A stretch of DNA of 64,000 nt from Acanthacorydalis orientalis (GCA_034766995.1 CM068314.1:20311701-20375700); one strand, 5' to 3'; numbered from the stretch's first letter, positions 1 through 12,940 are shown. Program-made: numbers and translations. The notes: a model not told the origin generated them from the letters alone.

Positions 1-704
1 TGCATGTGCGAGTGTGTATATAGCCTCGCTTATTGATTTTCGCGGTCGCCAAGATCGGGGTCAAAGAGTATGATGCTGATACTAGAGTCATCGGGGCGGT
101 TCGTATCACCACAGTCATCCATCGGCCAGCCGCGTCGACTTAGTGGTTGCCGTTGTAATAATAGTTGTCTCCGTTCTTGTTTGATGCGATGTTGTTGCCG
201 TACATATGTCCATATAAAAAATTAATCTGAATTAGAACAAATATTATTTTTCCATAATGATCTGTATTTTACAACTGATATATTTTTATTTTAGAATTTT
301 TACTATTTTTTAATATATGTATCATCGTTTATGCATACATTAGTATTGAACGTTAAATATTTATACTTAGTTACACATCATTCATTTAACTTCACATATT
401 TACTTTCTACATATTACACATTTATAGATATGTTATTTATTTACGTACTCATATTCTTTATTTAAAAGCATATGAACTGCATGTATTTTGTAAAATATAA
501 AAATATACTAATAAAAGTATTCGAGTAAAATGTTATAAATCATTAATTTCAAAAAAGAATATATTACTGATAGTCTTAAAGATAGTAAAAAAAAATCATA
601 TACTAAGCCGTATAGACTAACAAGCCATACGCTTTTAAATTAAGTAAAAAAATATTAAAATGTATTTGAATTACATATGATATATTATTATTTTTTTTGT
701 TACA
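1..704 (+). other. Intron segment upstream of first recursive splice site
   Basis: No exon is recognisable. Bases 40-200 form a G+C-richer, CpG-containing block (for example around GCCAGCCGCGTCGAC at 127-141) that could be a regulatory element cut off by the window start. Bases 210-690 are plain AT-rich sequence ending in the T-rich tract of the site at 705. Assignment to an intron rests on the splice-like site at its end and on the TLK exon downstream on the same strand. Confidence 0.5.
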
Positions 705-711
705 GGTAAGT
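683..711 (+). other. Recursive splice site 1 (zero-length exon, CAG|GTAAGT)
   Basis: A T-rich tract (T8 followed by GTTACAG) makes a strong 3' splice site ending at 705. It is fused to a consensus donor GTAAGT at 706-711. A 3' site joined directly to a 5' site is the signature of ratchet points that let long insect introns be removed in steps. The core TTTTTGTTACAGGTAAGT is the same 18 bases as at 33955-33972. The site lies on the same strand as the TLK exon, in the presumed intron before it. The pattern is seen directly; use in splicing is inferred. Confidence 0.8.
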
Positions 712-751
712 GAAATGATACTCTTTTACAATATTTCAAGATTAATGTTTG
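706..751 (+). other. Candidate RS-exon 1 (46 nt)
   Basis: After the recursive acceptor a second donor-like sequence, TTG|GTAAGTTC, occurs at 752. The 46 bases between fit the model in which a recursive site is first recognised by exon definition with a downstream donor. Two of the three frames meet an immediate stop (TAA or TGA). The third is open and contains ATG codons at 715 and 745. Joined directly to the exon at 19670, that open frame continues into the TLK frame (46 + 14 bases before the TLK ATG is divisible by three). Normally such exons are skipped, so inclusion would be rare or regulated. Confidence 0.5.
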
Positions 752-790
752 GTAAGTTCTTCAAAAACTGTACAATATAACTAGTAGGCA

Positions 791-810
791 AACGTGTGTG
801 TGTATGTATG

Positions 811-880
<70 letters not shown>

Positions 881-893
881 TGTGTGTTTGTAT
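791..893. repeat. (TA)n microsatellite with TG/TATG arms
   Basis: A pure TA run of about 62 bases at 817-878 is flanked by TGTG and TATG repeats on the left and by TGTGTG on the right. It starts about 65 bases after the candidate RS-exon donor. Confidence 0.95.
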
Positions 894-1075
894 GTTTATG
901 ATTTATGTTACAATTTATGTTAGAATTACTCCAATATTATAAATACTTCAAATATATTTTACATGAATAAAAATGTATCATTTAATAGAAATTGAGATGA
1001 GTTATCTCCGTCTACTTTATTTTTTTTCAATATGCGTATATTATCATCTTCTGGTTTTTTGAAAATCACTGACGA

Positions 1076-1080
<5 letters not shown>

Positions 1081-1145
<65 letters not shown>
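1081..1145. repeat. (TA)n microsatellite
   Basis: About 65 bases of uninterrupted TA. Confidence 0.95.
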
Positions 1146-1147
<2 letters not shown>

Positions 1148-1410
1148 TAAAGGAATAATAATTGTTTCTAATTATATTTACTTGAAATATTCGAAAAAAT
1201 TTGTAGTGAAAACATATAATAGTATTTTTCATGTCAGTTTAACCTTTGTGTGAATCAATATTCACGGCGACTCGGCACAAACTGTACATGATTAAACGAA
1301 GTCTGAGAGAAATTTCTACGGTGCTAGTATATGAGTGAATGTGGTGCGATAGATGTTACCTTCTTTTTTCTTGAAATCTTTTATTGTCCACCAATGTAAA
1401 AAGTATGAAC

Positions 1411-1413
<3 letters not shown>

Positions 1414-1475
<62 letters not shown>
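1414..1475. repeat. (TA)n microsatellite
   Basis: About 62 bases of uninterrupted TA beginning after GTG. Confidence 0.95.
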
Positions 1476-1481
<6 letters not shown>

Positions 1482-1544
1482 TCGTGATAATAACGTGAGA
1501 GAGTTGTCTAGAGACTCAACTGATAGATAGCAAATGAGATGGGA

Positions 1545-1760
1545 CGAACAAGTCAACCGGCATAGGCAGGCAGCTTTGTTGGTGCTGAATAAGGGAGCTG
1601 TTGGATGAGTGGGCGATTCCGTGGGGATAAAAACACCCCGGAGACGAGGTCGCCGACTTCAGTAGAACCATACGTTAGTAAAATGGTGTAGTCGACTACA
1701 ACTGGAATACTAGCGCCTTGAGGTAGTAGTCGTCAGTTTATACACGACTGAATTGAGTAA
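1545..1760 (+). promoter_or_regulatory. G+C-rich island with core-promoter-like and palindromic motifs
   Basis: The block rises sharply in G+C above its surroundings. It holds a TATA-like ATAAAAA at 1627-1633, an initiator-like TTCAGT at 1659-1664 about 34 bases later, and an AGTCG match to the downstream promoter element at 1690-1694. The 12-base perfect palindrome GTAGTCGACTAC lies at 1688-1699, and AGTCGT (1728-1733) can pair with ACGACT (1744-1749). No open frame of note. It could be an alternative promoter or an enhancer; the TATA-initiator spacing is a little long, so confidence is low. Confidence 0.35.
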
Positions 1761-2890
1761 TATAACCTTTTGGATCCTTTCTTGTGTGGAAGTTTCTCGA
1801 CTTAACATTCATTGATCGTTATTGTATTAAATAATCAAATTCATTACGTTCTATTAAAAAAATCTTGATCGCAAATAATAGGAGTTGCTTGTTGAATATA
1901 GATTTTTGGAGTGCATGAAATCGCGGGTTATACTTTTATTATATAATTTATTCAGGATGAATAAAATTTCCTTTTAAAAGAAAATATTATTGATAGAATA
2001 ATGGAGGGTAAACTCTATTGAACGTTTATTGTAGGTGTATTACTTTCAGTGTTTTATTTTATTCAAATTTCGGGTGTATGTTAGCCTTTTTTGTTTCCTT
2101 TTGTATCGATTTTCGTTTATACTGAAAATGTGGCTAAATACTGTCAGAAAGAAAAAAATGAACGAGAAGTTATTATTTTTAAGATGATCATTCGTTTAAT
2201 TCAAACATACTTTGAATTATGTACATTTATTATTTACTTATTTCTGAAAAAGATATGTTTGTTACTTGCAAGATATTTCAACTGTTGGTATATAATGTAT
2301 GTTATGTTGAACAAATAAGTTAATTTGCAATCAGTAATTATAAAAATTCTAATATTTTATACCAGGTCCTTTTAATGAAATAGTTTCAATAAATGATACA
2401 TTTATATTTCGTAAATAGTGTTAAATATCTTCAGATTAAAGAAATTAAATTTAGAATTGTGTATTAAACTGAAATGTTTTAATTTAATATTATTATAAAA
2501 TTATTCAGATTTATATATATATATATATATATATAATATGTGTTTAGTTGAGAAATTATAAAATTCTAGGTTAAAGCCATGAACATACATTTTATAAAGT
2601 GAATGAACACATTATATGATTGTTTTTTTTTATACACCGATCACGAGATATTTTTGTTTTTTTTGTATATATTTCTCAGGTTTTTGTTCTTTGCGTGCTC
2701 TATAGTATCAAAATAGTATTTAAATTCGCGTCTTTCTGTAAATTGTACAATTTTTTCTGGTACGTATACGTTTTACTAAGCATGGTAAAACATTAACTGC
2801 AATCGATTTCAGTTTTTCTAGAACACATCGACATCGTTTCATATCAGGGAATCAGATTTTCATATAGACTGTATTTGAAAATCCTCCGTC
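1761..2890. other. AT-rich intronic sequence
   Basis: Apart from a short TA tract at 2512-2535 nothing is recognisable. The open frame at 2091-2318 has no recognisable domain and ordinary AT-rich composition. Confidence 0.6.
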
Positions 2891-3295
2891 GATGCCCTGT
2901 TTCCGTTTGCATCACACTTTTCTAAAGAATGTACATGTTCTCTCGGCTGCCACGGCCTCGTCCCGCACTTCACCCACCCACCGCCATAGCCCGGGTCTCC
3001 TATCTGCTTCTGTGTACTATAACAGCTTCCATACTAGTATGTGTATGTATAGATCTTTGTATGTATGCGTTCTTGTATGTGTGTATTTATGTGTCTGTAT
3101 AGTGGTGTGGTACCTTTTTATTCTAGCCGTCGTGTCCCATCCAACAGCAGCCGGTAGCCAGTTCTCTCTGTGTGATGTGGTGGCACCAAGTGATCAATAT
3201 TGTGTAGGTTTAGCTCTCCGCACTGTTGGTATGCCTGCTTGCTTGCCTGTCTATATGCCGGTGGTTATGTTGCCGTCCTGGACATTTTAATGTAT
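2885..3295 (+). other. G+C-rich island with 132-codon open frame, function unknown
   Basis: A frame is open from the ATG at 2892 to 3290 because the block is poor in A+T. It contains runs of TGTATG/TGTGTA that translate to a valine/cysteine/tyrosine-rich low-complexity stretch, and I recognise no domain. The 3' end has GGTATGCCTGCTTGCTT at 3228-3244, nearly repeated at 60762-60778 in another island. I read this as a regulatory or untranslated-exon island rather than a protein gene. Confidence 0.3.
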
Positions 3296-4629
3296 ATCAG
3301 CTTTGTATCTTTGTACTAGCGAAATATTTACCTAGAATACTTTACTTTTCAACCGGAAAAAAGAGGAAATTGTCATTTTTATCGAAGATACACGATTTTA
3401 CTTGATATTCTGATGATTATATGTTACATGTCACAAAGGAACAATTGCAATAATTCTGTTATTTATTTGTGACTTATTAAATTTTCTTTATGTATTCAAA
3501 ATTCATGAAATTTTCAGTTTAGATTGAATATCTTAAGACTCGGGATGAAGAACATGACCGAAGAGCTTACAATAATATCTCGCTGATAATATTTTGTCCA
3601 TTCAGTAAACATATTTTGCATATATATCGTAAAAATCAGCAGAAACAATAAAATTGATATTGTAAGATATGTTGTTGAAAAAAGGGCCTATGCTTATTTT
3701 TGGTTAATACTTCTAATATTGGAGTTGATCATTCGTCTTTGACTAACAGAGAAAAATGAAAAGGAAAGCTCGTTTCTTGCTGTTTGCTAAAACTGATATA
3801 TAAAGTTTATTGAAACTCATATAAAATTTATATTATTGTACTATTAATGTTAATAGTACTAGAGTCACTATTATTCGATTGCATTGCAATATAAATATAT
3901 TCTTTTTTAACGCCTATTTTTCACACAAGTCTTTGATTTTATAATTTGTTTTGGCCTGGTTAATATTCTGGGAATAAATAATTTCATATATAAAAGTGAG
4001 ATTAATTTTTCATAATTTAAGAAATATTGTTTTTATAAAAGAAATTTCATAGGTCCGTAAAAGGACTTTTCGATTATTAACATTTTTCTATTAATTTATT
4101 GTTTTGATTTGCATGTGAAATAAAAATGTGTAAATATTTAAAATAAATGAATACACAATATTTTTGGAATAAAATTTTGTCGGTTGTAGGAAGTAAAATT
4201 TTTATAAATAAAATATTATTTTATTATATTTGTTATATGACAAATAAACAGTTTTGTTCGGAATTTATTGAAATATATACTTATGGATTAAATAGTGAAA
4301 ATAGAAAGTCTGCTATTTTTTTGGAAAACAAATTTTATATTTAAAAAAAAATCTGGTAAAAATTACTACTAATCGACTATTTCAAATTAGAATTAAACTT
4401 TTTTATTTGGACAATAATAAATTTATTTAATAAATGAATATATTGTTCGTATCTTCACATATCCTGATTTTTATTTTGGTACATACAACTATGATCATGT
4501 TTTCGTACAAAAAAAATAGTGTCCAATTATTACTTTTGTGAAAAATGTCTATTGTAATAATTATAATTTATGTGTGATTTATACGTCTATTATAAACGTT
4601 TATTACGCAAGTCAGCAAGCATATATGCA
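3296..4629. other. AT-rich intronic sequence
   Basis: Nothing recognisable on either strand. The open frame at 4147-4344 is AT-rich sequence without a known domain. Confidence 0.6.
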
Positions 4630-4985
4630 GTGTTGACGATGTTTAAATCGTTGCCTCATGAGGCCACCCTCGATCACCATCAACGAAACAGTAGTTAGCA
4701 GAAGCAAGCTCACTGTGGTTACAACCACGCGTTTCTGCCATATGTATTTCACGACTGCGCACACTTTCCAGCACACTTTCCACTGCCAGCAGATCCTGTC
4801 CTTCAGTGTTATATACTTGCACTATACAACTTTTCTGCGATATGTAAGCATAACGAAGCACGCCGGATCGCTTAAACTCGTTGGACGTCGTTGTTTACTC
4901 GCATTACCGCTGAAAATTCAAATACTTGCTTAATTCGCATTTTCACTCCTCTTATCTGTCATCTTTCGTTCATTAATGGTGTTGC
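4630..4985. other. G+C-richer island
   Basis: The block carries open frames on both strands (minus 4643-4861, plus 4658-4933), as expected of low stop-codon density rather than coding. It contains ACAACCACGCG near 4720, resembling a Runt-family site. No protein domain is recognised. Confidence 0.35.
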
Positions 4986-5210
4986 ATGCTTTTTGTATGT
5001 ATGTTTGTGTTCGTATGTTATAACAATATTTTACGTGCTTGAGATTACTTATACCAACGGTGGCAAATATGGTTCAGAGGTAATAAAATTAAAATAAATG
5101 TTTATATTTATTCTTTATTATAATGACCATTTTTTTTGTAAATATATTAAAATACCTTAAAAACATTGCAATACTTACATGTGTGAGAGGTATGTGTGTA
5201 TCTATCTATC

Positions 5211-5216
<6 letters not shown>
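4986..5216. other. AT-rich intronic sequence
   Basis: Nothing recognisable except short TATG and TCTA repeats leading into the next TA tract. Confidence 0.6.
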
Positions 5217-5282
<66 letters not shown>

Positions 5283-5290
5283 CATATATG
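5201..5290. repeat. (TCTA)n/(TA)n microsatellite
   Basis: TCTATCTATCTAT is followed by a TA run at 5217-5275 and a TGTATGTACATA tail. Confidence 0.95.
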
Positions 5291-6700
5291 TTTACGTGCA
5301 TATATAAATATATATACCTTATTTTATTGCAAATTGAAGCAATTTTTAAACAATTTTCTAATTTATAAAATAGTTACGTTATGGAAGTAGCCTATTTTTT
5401 ACATTAATATGAGAAATGATTACGAGTTGTTTTTACTTATTTTAAAATGATAAGTATAGTTTCTTAGTAGAATATTAATTAGTACATCTATACAGAAACT
5501 ATTCTTTTAAATTTAGACATTATGAATTATTTAAATTGTCAGTCGAAATGGATGTCTTAAGAAATTGTAAGTCTATAAACAAACTAATGTATCCACAAAG
5601 TTAGATTATGCAATTAGATATATACTGAAGTATTTTCAAATTAAGGCAGTGAAATGAAACTAAATGGAAACCAGTGTGGTTTATGAAATAAGAGAAATAA
5701 AAAAGATACATTAAAACATATTTACTCATAGAAAAACATACTTGTATTACTTATTATTATGTATATTGTTTTTATATTTTGTTATCCGGGTTTTTTTTTT
5801 AATGTAGAGATGGTTCTTTATGAATATTCTGATTAATAATAGCAATAATTCATTAAATGGCTCAGTTAAGGCTTATGAGGATAGTTATTTAGTTGGCAAC
5901 TTCAATGTATTAAAAATAAAATACACAGGAAATTATACTTATTTTTTTTTATTCGATATTATTTTTAAACAAAAGTGGCTTCTGTGCAAAATTTTTATAA
6001 AACATTCACTACATGTTTTATGAGGCTATTCAATAAGTATTCCGAAAATAAATAAAATTACATTTTTATTGGTGGTTAAGCGATAACTATTTTAGTATTA
6101 AGAATGAGCTCTGTAGATTGAATTAAAAAATAAAACTTTGTAAATTAGATACATCCACTAATGTAATTTTATAAAATATTTTATTAATAAAATACAGCTA
6201 AAATTAATAAAAAAATAATATGTTAGTTATTTACCATCAAATTATGTGTTAATTTAGGATTAATTGTTTTTATTTCATTTTTCATTTAAAAAAAAGTATT
6301 GTACGCATAGTAGAGACATAATCTAGAACTAAAAGTCGTATTTTATTCTATCCAAAGATTTATATATTTATTTTCGTCTTTGACTATTTTTCTTGTTATT
6401 GAAATCTAAAATTAAACAGACAGATGTAATTAGCAGATTTAGAAATAGATCACTATTCCTAGAAGTGATATACGACCCCGAAGACCATTTAATGTCAAAC
6501 TAAAGCCTGCTCCTTTTACCGAATCAATAGTTTAATAAAATATTTTACGTATTGACGTTTAGAATATTTAGTGTATAAAAGTGAGTACTAGTTTTCAAAA
6601 ATACACACGCAGTTTATTTTCCGAAAGAATTATTTCGTACCTACAATGAGAGTATATAGAATGTGTTATTACAATTGAACGTTTCTAGTAGACGGATGAA
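5291..6700. other. AT-rich intronic sequence
   Basis: No gene, hairpin or repeat of note seen. The open frame at 5820-6023 has no recognisable features. Confidence 0.6.
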
Positions 6701-6714
6701 ATTTTCCAAATTAA

Positions 6715-6851
6715 ATTTGCTTTCCGCTCATGTCGCACTTGTACATCAGGCAACGCCTTCTCGTTCGCGTTTGAGTCTCTGTTATCGATCCAAAAGCAAT
6801 GTTAACAAAAATAAACCCGTCGCCCCGCGACCACCGCCATATCTACGTACC

Positions 6852-6907
<56 letters not shown>

Positions 6908-7205
6908 TACACACACACATATATATGTATATATATATATATATATACCGCCAGCATCGTCGCCAGCGTTGCTACTCACTACCTCAACCATTCCGTTTCA
7001 CTATAACCCACCCACTTATCCGGCTCACCCGACAAACCACCCCGACCAACCACCCAATGCACCATACCATTACTCTGCACCGCGCTGCTATACCCGTGTG
7101 TTCGTTTTGTACTTGCCTGTGTTGACTGTACTCTACACCAAAGCAACATGCCCTGAGCACAAGAATATTGTCTATCTATCTATCCACTGTTTTGGGACAA
7201 ATGAA
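6715..7205. other. C-rich island interrupted by TA/CA microsatellites
   Basis: Two G+C-richer parts (6720-6855 and 6948-7170) flank TA tracts at 6860-6899 and 6928-6947 with a CA-rich linker. The right part is strongly C-rich on the + strand (CCGACCAACCACCC near 7042-7055), which keeps frames open and produces a proline/threonine-rich 191-codon frame from 6663. That frame runs straight through the microsatellite, so I do not accept it as a gene. A regulatory or untranslated-exon role is possible. Confidence 0.4.
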
Positions 7206-10200
7206 ATGATGCCCATACAGAATATATCGCAAATATAACAAGAAAGCACGAAAATCCAGTTCTTTCTCTTTAGACGACCACAAAAAGTTTCTTTTCAAAA
7301 GAATCTTTCTCGTTTTTAACTAAATCATCCAGTTATTTATAAAATTCTAGCCTAGAATATCGAATTTGTATGCTTCCTTTACTAATAAATATATTTTTTA
7401 GTAAATTTTTGCAAATACATTCGAAATATACACATTATTATAGTTCTTGTATGTTATTCTCTAGTTTACTCGATAAGTATGTACAATATTTGTTTTAATT
7501 TAGATATTCAATATGTGAAATATTTATTTTTAATCAAAATGTTAGATTTAGTTGAAGTATTTTAGTTTACTTTCGAATAGAATAGTTTACGTATACTCGA
7601 AGATAAACATAAAATGAAATGATTATTGTGAATAATTTTGAAAAAAATTTGATTAATTTGACAACCTTTGATATGCTGTCAGTAACTTGTTTTTTAATGT
7701 GAGCGTTTGAATAACATCCAAATGTATTACAATTAAACTGATTTTAAAAATAGAAAATACGTAAACGCTTAAAATCCAAAAAAAAACGCATACGTAAAAA
7801 ACATAAAATGAAAATATGCATTCTTAAGAAACAAGTCAAAACAGTCTATCAAGAATTGCTTTTATTATTATTGATACCTGTATTCAATTTATTCGTAAAT
7901 GTTTTTATTGAAGAAGGAAGTAACGGTAATATTAAAAATAAAATTATTTGATTCGAAAGAAAAATAAAGCTATGTAAATATAATGTGTTGTATTTATCAA
8001 CGTTTTTTAATTTTTATAATATAGTGAAAAAATTCCTCTCAGATAGGATTCTGTTTATATAAAAATATGCGTGAAGATCTTATTTTTTTATGTAAATGAA
8101 AATATTTCTTTATAAGACCATTATTTAAACATAATGATCATGTTATTGTAAATATGTAGTAACGTAACTTATTCCAACACATCCTAATGTGTATGTAGTA
8201 AAAAAAATATATGAAGTATATGAATAAAAGTTGGTGTATCAAATTGTCAGTACTCAGCCGACAATTGGAATATGTAAAGCACGAATGGTAAATGAATGGT
8301 CAACTAATGGCACTCGTGCCGAAAATAGCATCTAAGAGAAAATTCCTGACAGCAATCGAATGAATTATAAAAAAATGTTTAAATATTAAAATGACAAAAT
8401 GAATTATAAAAAATCCTTATGATTGGTACAATTTTCAATAATTTGACGATACTACAAAATTGATTAAATATCAAAGTACACTAATATTTGAATAGATAGG
8501 TTCGTAAAGTTTGGAAATGAAATTGATAACTTTTTTAGTATAGTTCAGTATGGAAGTAAAATTTCAATTGGAAACAGTCTCTACATAGAAAAATTGAGTT
8601 AGAAGTAAATATGATGGGTTAACTGTGTCAGAAAATGCAAATGCCGAAAATGGAGTTTTGAAAATATTGTATACTATTTCGGAATTTTGATTATTATTTG
8701 AAAAAGTGGCGATGGCTACTTTAGCCCTCTTCTTTTTTCGAGGTATTTTTCTTTACAATAAATTTTATAAAATCTGGTGTAAGAAATACGCGTGCGAATA
8801 ATAACAGTGGTTCTTATATATTGTTAAAAGCAACAACTTTTACTCCAAATTGAAATGAAACATAAATTATCTGTAACCCGTCGCACAGTATCAAGGTTTT
8901 CATTACTTATGAAACTTTATATATTTTTTACAATAGTTTTTTGTTTAAGTTAATGTGCTGTAAATTCATTTATACATTTTTATTATTTTTATAAATACCG
9001 GATGTATTTCAATATAAATTGACAAATATTCATAAAAATAGCATTCGAGTGACTCATTATAAAATTATTTTGTAATTTTCACATGGAAATTTAAAAATTT
9101 TGCAATATACATTCTCAAAAAGGTTTGACATTTGAGAATAGTAGTATAGACTGTGAAATAGTTGGATGTGAATTCTTTTTATTTAATTTTGTGTCGTATT
9201 CAATGTTAAAAGTCCACTATTAACATAGAATATATATTTTCCACAACTTTATCAACCAGCGATCTTGAAGTCAATGTTTAGTGCTATTTTTAATGAAAAT
9301 TTATTGAATTTAAAGCAGTTATCTAAAATAAAGAATAAAAGAAGTACACCCAACATATGTGTTATTTAAATATACAATAGAAAAATGAAAACGAGGCGCT
9401 TGATCAGATTTTCTGTCAAATGGGCAATGGTCAGTCGGATTAACTAATTTTACGTGACTATAAATAGAAATTCGCTATATAACAAACATATTTTGTTGCG
9501 TTTAGTTATTTTTAAGTTGTCTTTATATGTCAGTTCAAAACTAGTACATGAAGAAACGAGTTAGTAAAACAAGACATAAATGTAATTATCATACATTTTA
9601 ACTTTAAAATTGATATATAAAAGTATAGATAAAGAGGTGTGTATGATTATGCCACTTTATCTACGTTTGTAATAAATTTTATTGAAAAGTTGTTTGTATT
9701 ATTTTCACTTAGAATATGTACATTTCCACGTAATCACATTCACAAAAGTGTTTAGAAATGTGTACGTACTTTAATATTTTATAAATCAATATAAGTTTAA
9801 ATATCTTTGTGAAATTTTAGTGCACTAGCGAACTATTTCACCTAGATTTTTTACGAGTACATATTCGATTTTGTATGTATATTATTGAAATAGCAGTTAT
9901 TGTGACAAAATATCATGCTACAATATTCTGACTACACGTAATTGGACATAATATCAAGGCTAAATTCGATGTTATTTCTATAAATATACTTCCATAGTTG
10001 CTTTTATAATCAATACTTAATAACTGTTACCTTTATATCTATAACTTCTGATTAACGTATATATATAACAAACAATATCGATTACAGTAAATTAATAGTA
10101 ACATTATTTTGTCACTTACTATGTGTACTAAATATAATTAGTTATTTCTAGATCATAGTGTGTATTTTTTCACTTGCACAAATAATAGTTTTATAAAACT

Positions 10201-12128
10201 TATGCTCCACTTTGAAAGAGATTAATTATTATATGTAATATTTTTGAATATAATTTTCTACTTCAAACACATTTTATTTAAATACAGTAAATTAAAAAGA
10301 AACTAAAACCATTAGTAGTATAGTTGATCATGTATGTGAATATGGCCAATAGATAATCCATATAATTAATTATTATCTTGAAAAGCAACTGGATAAGTTT
10401 TAATACTAATATAGCATGCATTGATACCACGTTTAACTATTTGAATGCATTGACTTGAAAAATTGTTTCAATTAAACTTTACTACATAAGTGAACTGAAA
10501 GGTCATTGACATGTGCGAATATTTTCCAGACAGTTATACTGTACAACTTACGTCTACTTTTTGGGTTATGTGAATATGTAAACAAAGAAATATTTGTTTC
10601 TAGTTGACAAGTTTATTGTGGTTGTATCAAAATATTAGAAAGACGTATTTATTTTTTATATATAAAATATTCAAGTGGTAATTTCTTTTTGCTACTTGAT
10701 CGGCGCTCTTTAATTAGATTTGAAATATAAAAATAATTAATATAGAATGTGTTGACTGAATTTATTTTTTAATTAGAAGTTTTTTTATCTAGTAAACGTC
10801 AAATTGTCGAATTATTTTGAATTAAATAAAACATTTCATGTTTTATAAATATTGTTTTGAAATTGTTTGTAATACTAGTTGGATATTGTGACTAAAATCG
10901 GTAATATAAATAAAATAATCCTCAAAGACAGTATTTTTTTTACCAGAATATTTAGTGACTGCATATTGTTTGTGTTCGTTATTGTGCTGTTTTCATGTTT
11001 ACTCGTTTAGGAGTGCTTAATTTAAATCTTGGATCTTACGTATAAGTTCGTTTCTTCGATAATTCGTCATTAGTCATTTTTGGATGGATTTTTAATTATA
11101 TTGAATTTAAAAAATCTATCTGAAGATAATGAAAGTCGAAACTAGTCGTAGGAAAAAAATTTTCATGGTGCCTAGGATTCAAACAAAGAAAAAATCTGTT
11201 TTAATTACCATATTAAAAATTAACTATTGTCATAATGACAAGAATTAACATTTAATATTAATTAATAACAGAAAAAATTAAAGTTTGTGGAGTTAACACA
11301 GTTTTGTAAGTATTATTGATGTACATATTCCAAAGAAATATAAAATGATTTAAAAATGACGATTACACTTTTTAATTATTATAAACTACAGGTAACGAGA
11401 ACAGTAATGAATTAATTGTTAACAGTAAAACATATCGTTTTTTATTTATTTTAATCAATATTATTAAAGTATAGATTTTAATGGATAGTCTTAAAGTAGA
11501 TACATTAAAATATGAACACGAGTGTTTGTTTCATTGTACAGAAATTAAAATATTGAATGCTGAATGTATTTAATATTTTTAGCATAGTTTTTGGCAGTTA
11601 TATCGAAGAAATTTTAACACATTGTGTACTATATGAGTTTTATATAATTTTTTTTATATAAAAGGTGCTCATTTTATCATTGAAATGTTAATCAAAGTTG
11701 TATAAAGAATAATACTGTTTTAAATTATCCGTTAATGTTTTCAATATGTACAAGAGAATATTATTTAAAAATTAAAAATCTTAAAATTACTGATCATTTG
11801 TGGAGTATTAAACAGTGATATTTAAGAGGAATTTTATTTTTATTATTTTTTTTTTAATCAACTTATTTAATTACATTAAACTTTTTACTTTTAGCAGTAA
11901 GTATAATTTGTATCTTGAATGTATTTAATTTCATATTGTATTCTGATATTGTTGAACTATGTTATCCCGAATATTAATTTTTACTCAAGATATTTGTAAA
12001 ATTGTATGATGTCTTCATCTTCTTTACTATTTGTATTTGTCGACACATCTTTGGATAAAAGTGGGCGTGGCAAATTGTTTCCGCTGCCATTGAATTGAAT
12101 AGTATTTGAATGTATTTAACATGAATCT

Positions 12129-12131
<3 letters not shown>
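7206..12131. other. Long AT-rich intronic stretch
   Basis: Nearly 5 kb with no long open frame and no G+C-rich island. It contains an acceptor-donor lookalike CTACAG|GTAACG at 11386-11397 that lacks a pyrimidine tract. Nothing else is recognisable. Confidence 0.6.

Positions 12132-12192
<61 letters not shown>
12132..12192. repeat. (TA)n microsatellite
   Basis: About 61 bases of TA. Open frames on both strands here (12106-12342 plus, 11974-12216 minus) are artefacts of the Tyr-Ile repeat. Confidence 0.95.
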
Positions 12193-12195
<3 letters not shown>

Positions 12196-12850
12196 TATTT
12201 GTGTATACATATACATACAAGATCACATATCTATACACACTTGTTCATTTTCTGGATGATTTACTTATCTGCATTGGTAGTACGGAAAGTGATGGCCTGT
12301 GATGTTTTCTGCTTGAAACTTCGATCGAAGTCTATGTATTAGAAATAACTACGACGTAATCAAATGTCTTCATACAGATGTTTTTGTATTTACAAACTTA
12401 AGTGTGTTGATAGTGTTGAAATAAAGTATTTAATTTATATTACATAATTAATATTTATGTATAAAATTATATATTAATTTTTTATTGCATTGAAGTACAT
12501 TACATATTTAATTATTTCTTTTCTGGAAAAAGTAAGCACTTTATGTATATAAAGAATATATTAAATAATAGATCTTTTTATATTTTCATTATTAGTCTAC
12601 TTTAAAACAAACGACATGCTTTGTATAGTATGTAGGTATCAATTACATGTTTGTTAATATTAAATCTATGGTTGTCTATTTTATTACCATACTAGCTTAT
12701 TTTACAGATTGAAAAAAATCTTACAAGTACTCATATTTTGTCGTCTTGACATTTAAATCTAATTAAACAATTCATGTGCACATACTTATTTTATGAGAAA
12801 TGTATGTGAGTAATTACATTAAAGTTTGGATTCATGCAAATAAACTTGTG
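12193..12850. other. AT-rich intronic sequence
   Basis: Nothing recognisable. Confidence 0.6.
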
Positions 12851-12856
12851 TGTGTT

Positions 12857-12858
<2 letters not shown>

Positions 12859-12904
<46 letters not shown>

Positions 12905-12940
12905 GTGTGTGTGTAGATAGATAGATAGTGAGAGAGAGGT
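12859..12940. repeat. (TA)n/(TG)n/(TAGA)n compound microsatellite
   Basis: A TA run to about 12900 is followed by TGTGTGTG, TAGATAGATAGATAG and GAGAGAG. Confidence 0.95.

Noticed and set aside
1044..1232. Tyr-Ile repeat open frames (also at 1356, 5123, 11974, 12106, 32118, 32357, 34365, 34465, 44050)
   Set aside because: Translation of (TA)n in a stop-free frame; not genes.
1719..1729. TGAGGTAGTAG, identical to the first 11 bases of let-7
   Set aside because: The following bases do not match let-7, and no precursor-type hairpin of suitable length pairs with it; local stems involve AGTCG repeats instead.
6663..7238. 191-codon open frame
   Set aside because: Runs through TA/CA microsatellites and a C-rich block; low-complexity translation, no domain, overlapping second frame equally open.
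11380..11397. CTACAG|GTAACG as a third recursive splice site
   Set aside because: No pyrimidine tract and a weak donor; far poorer than the two accepted sites.
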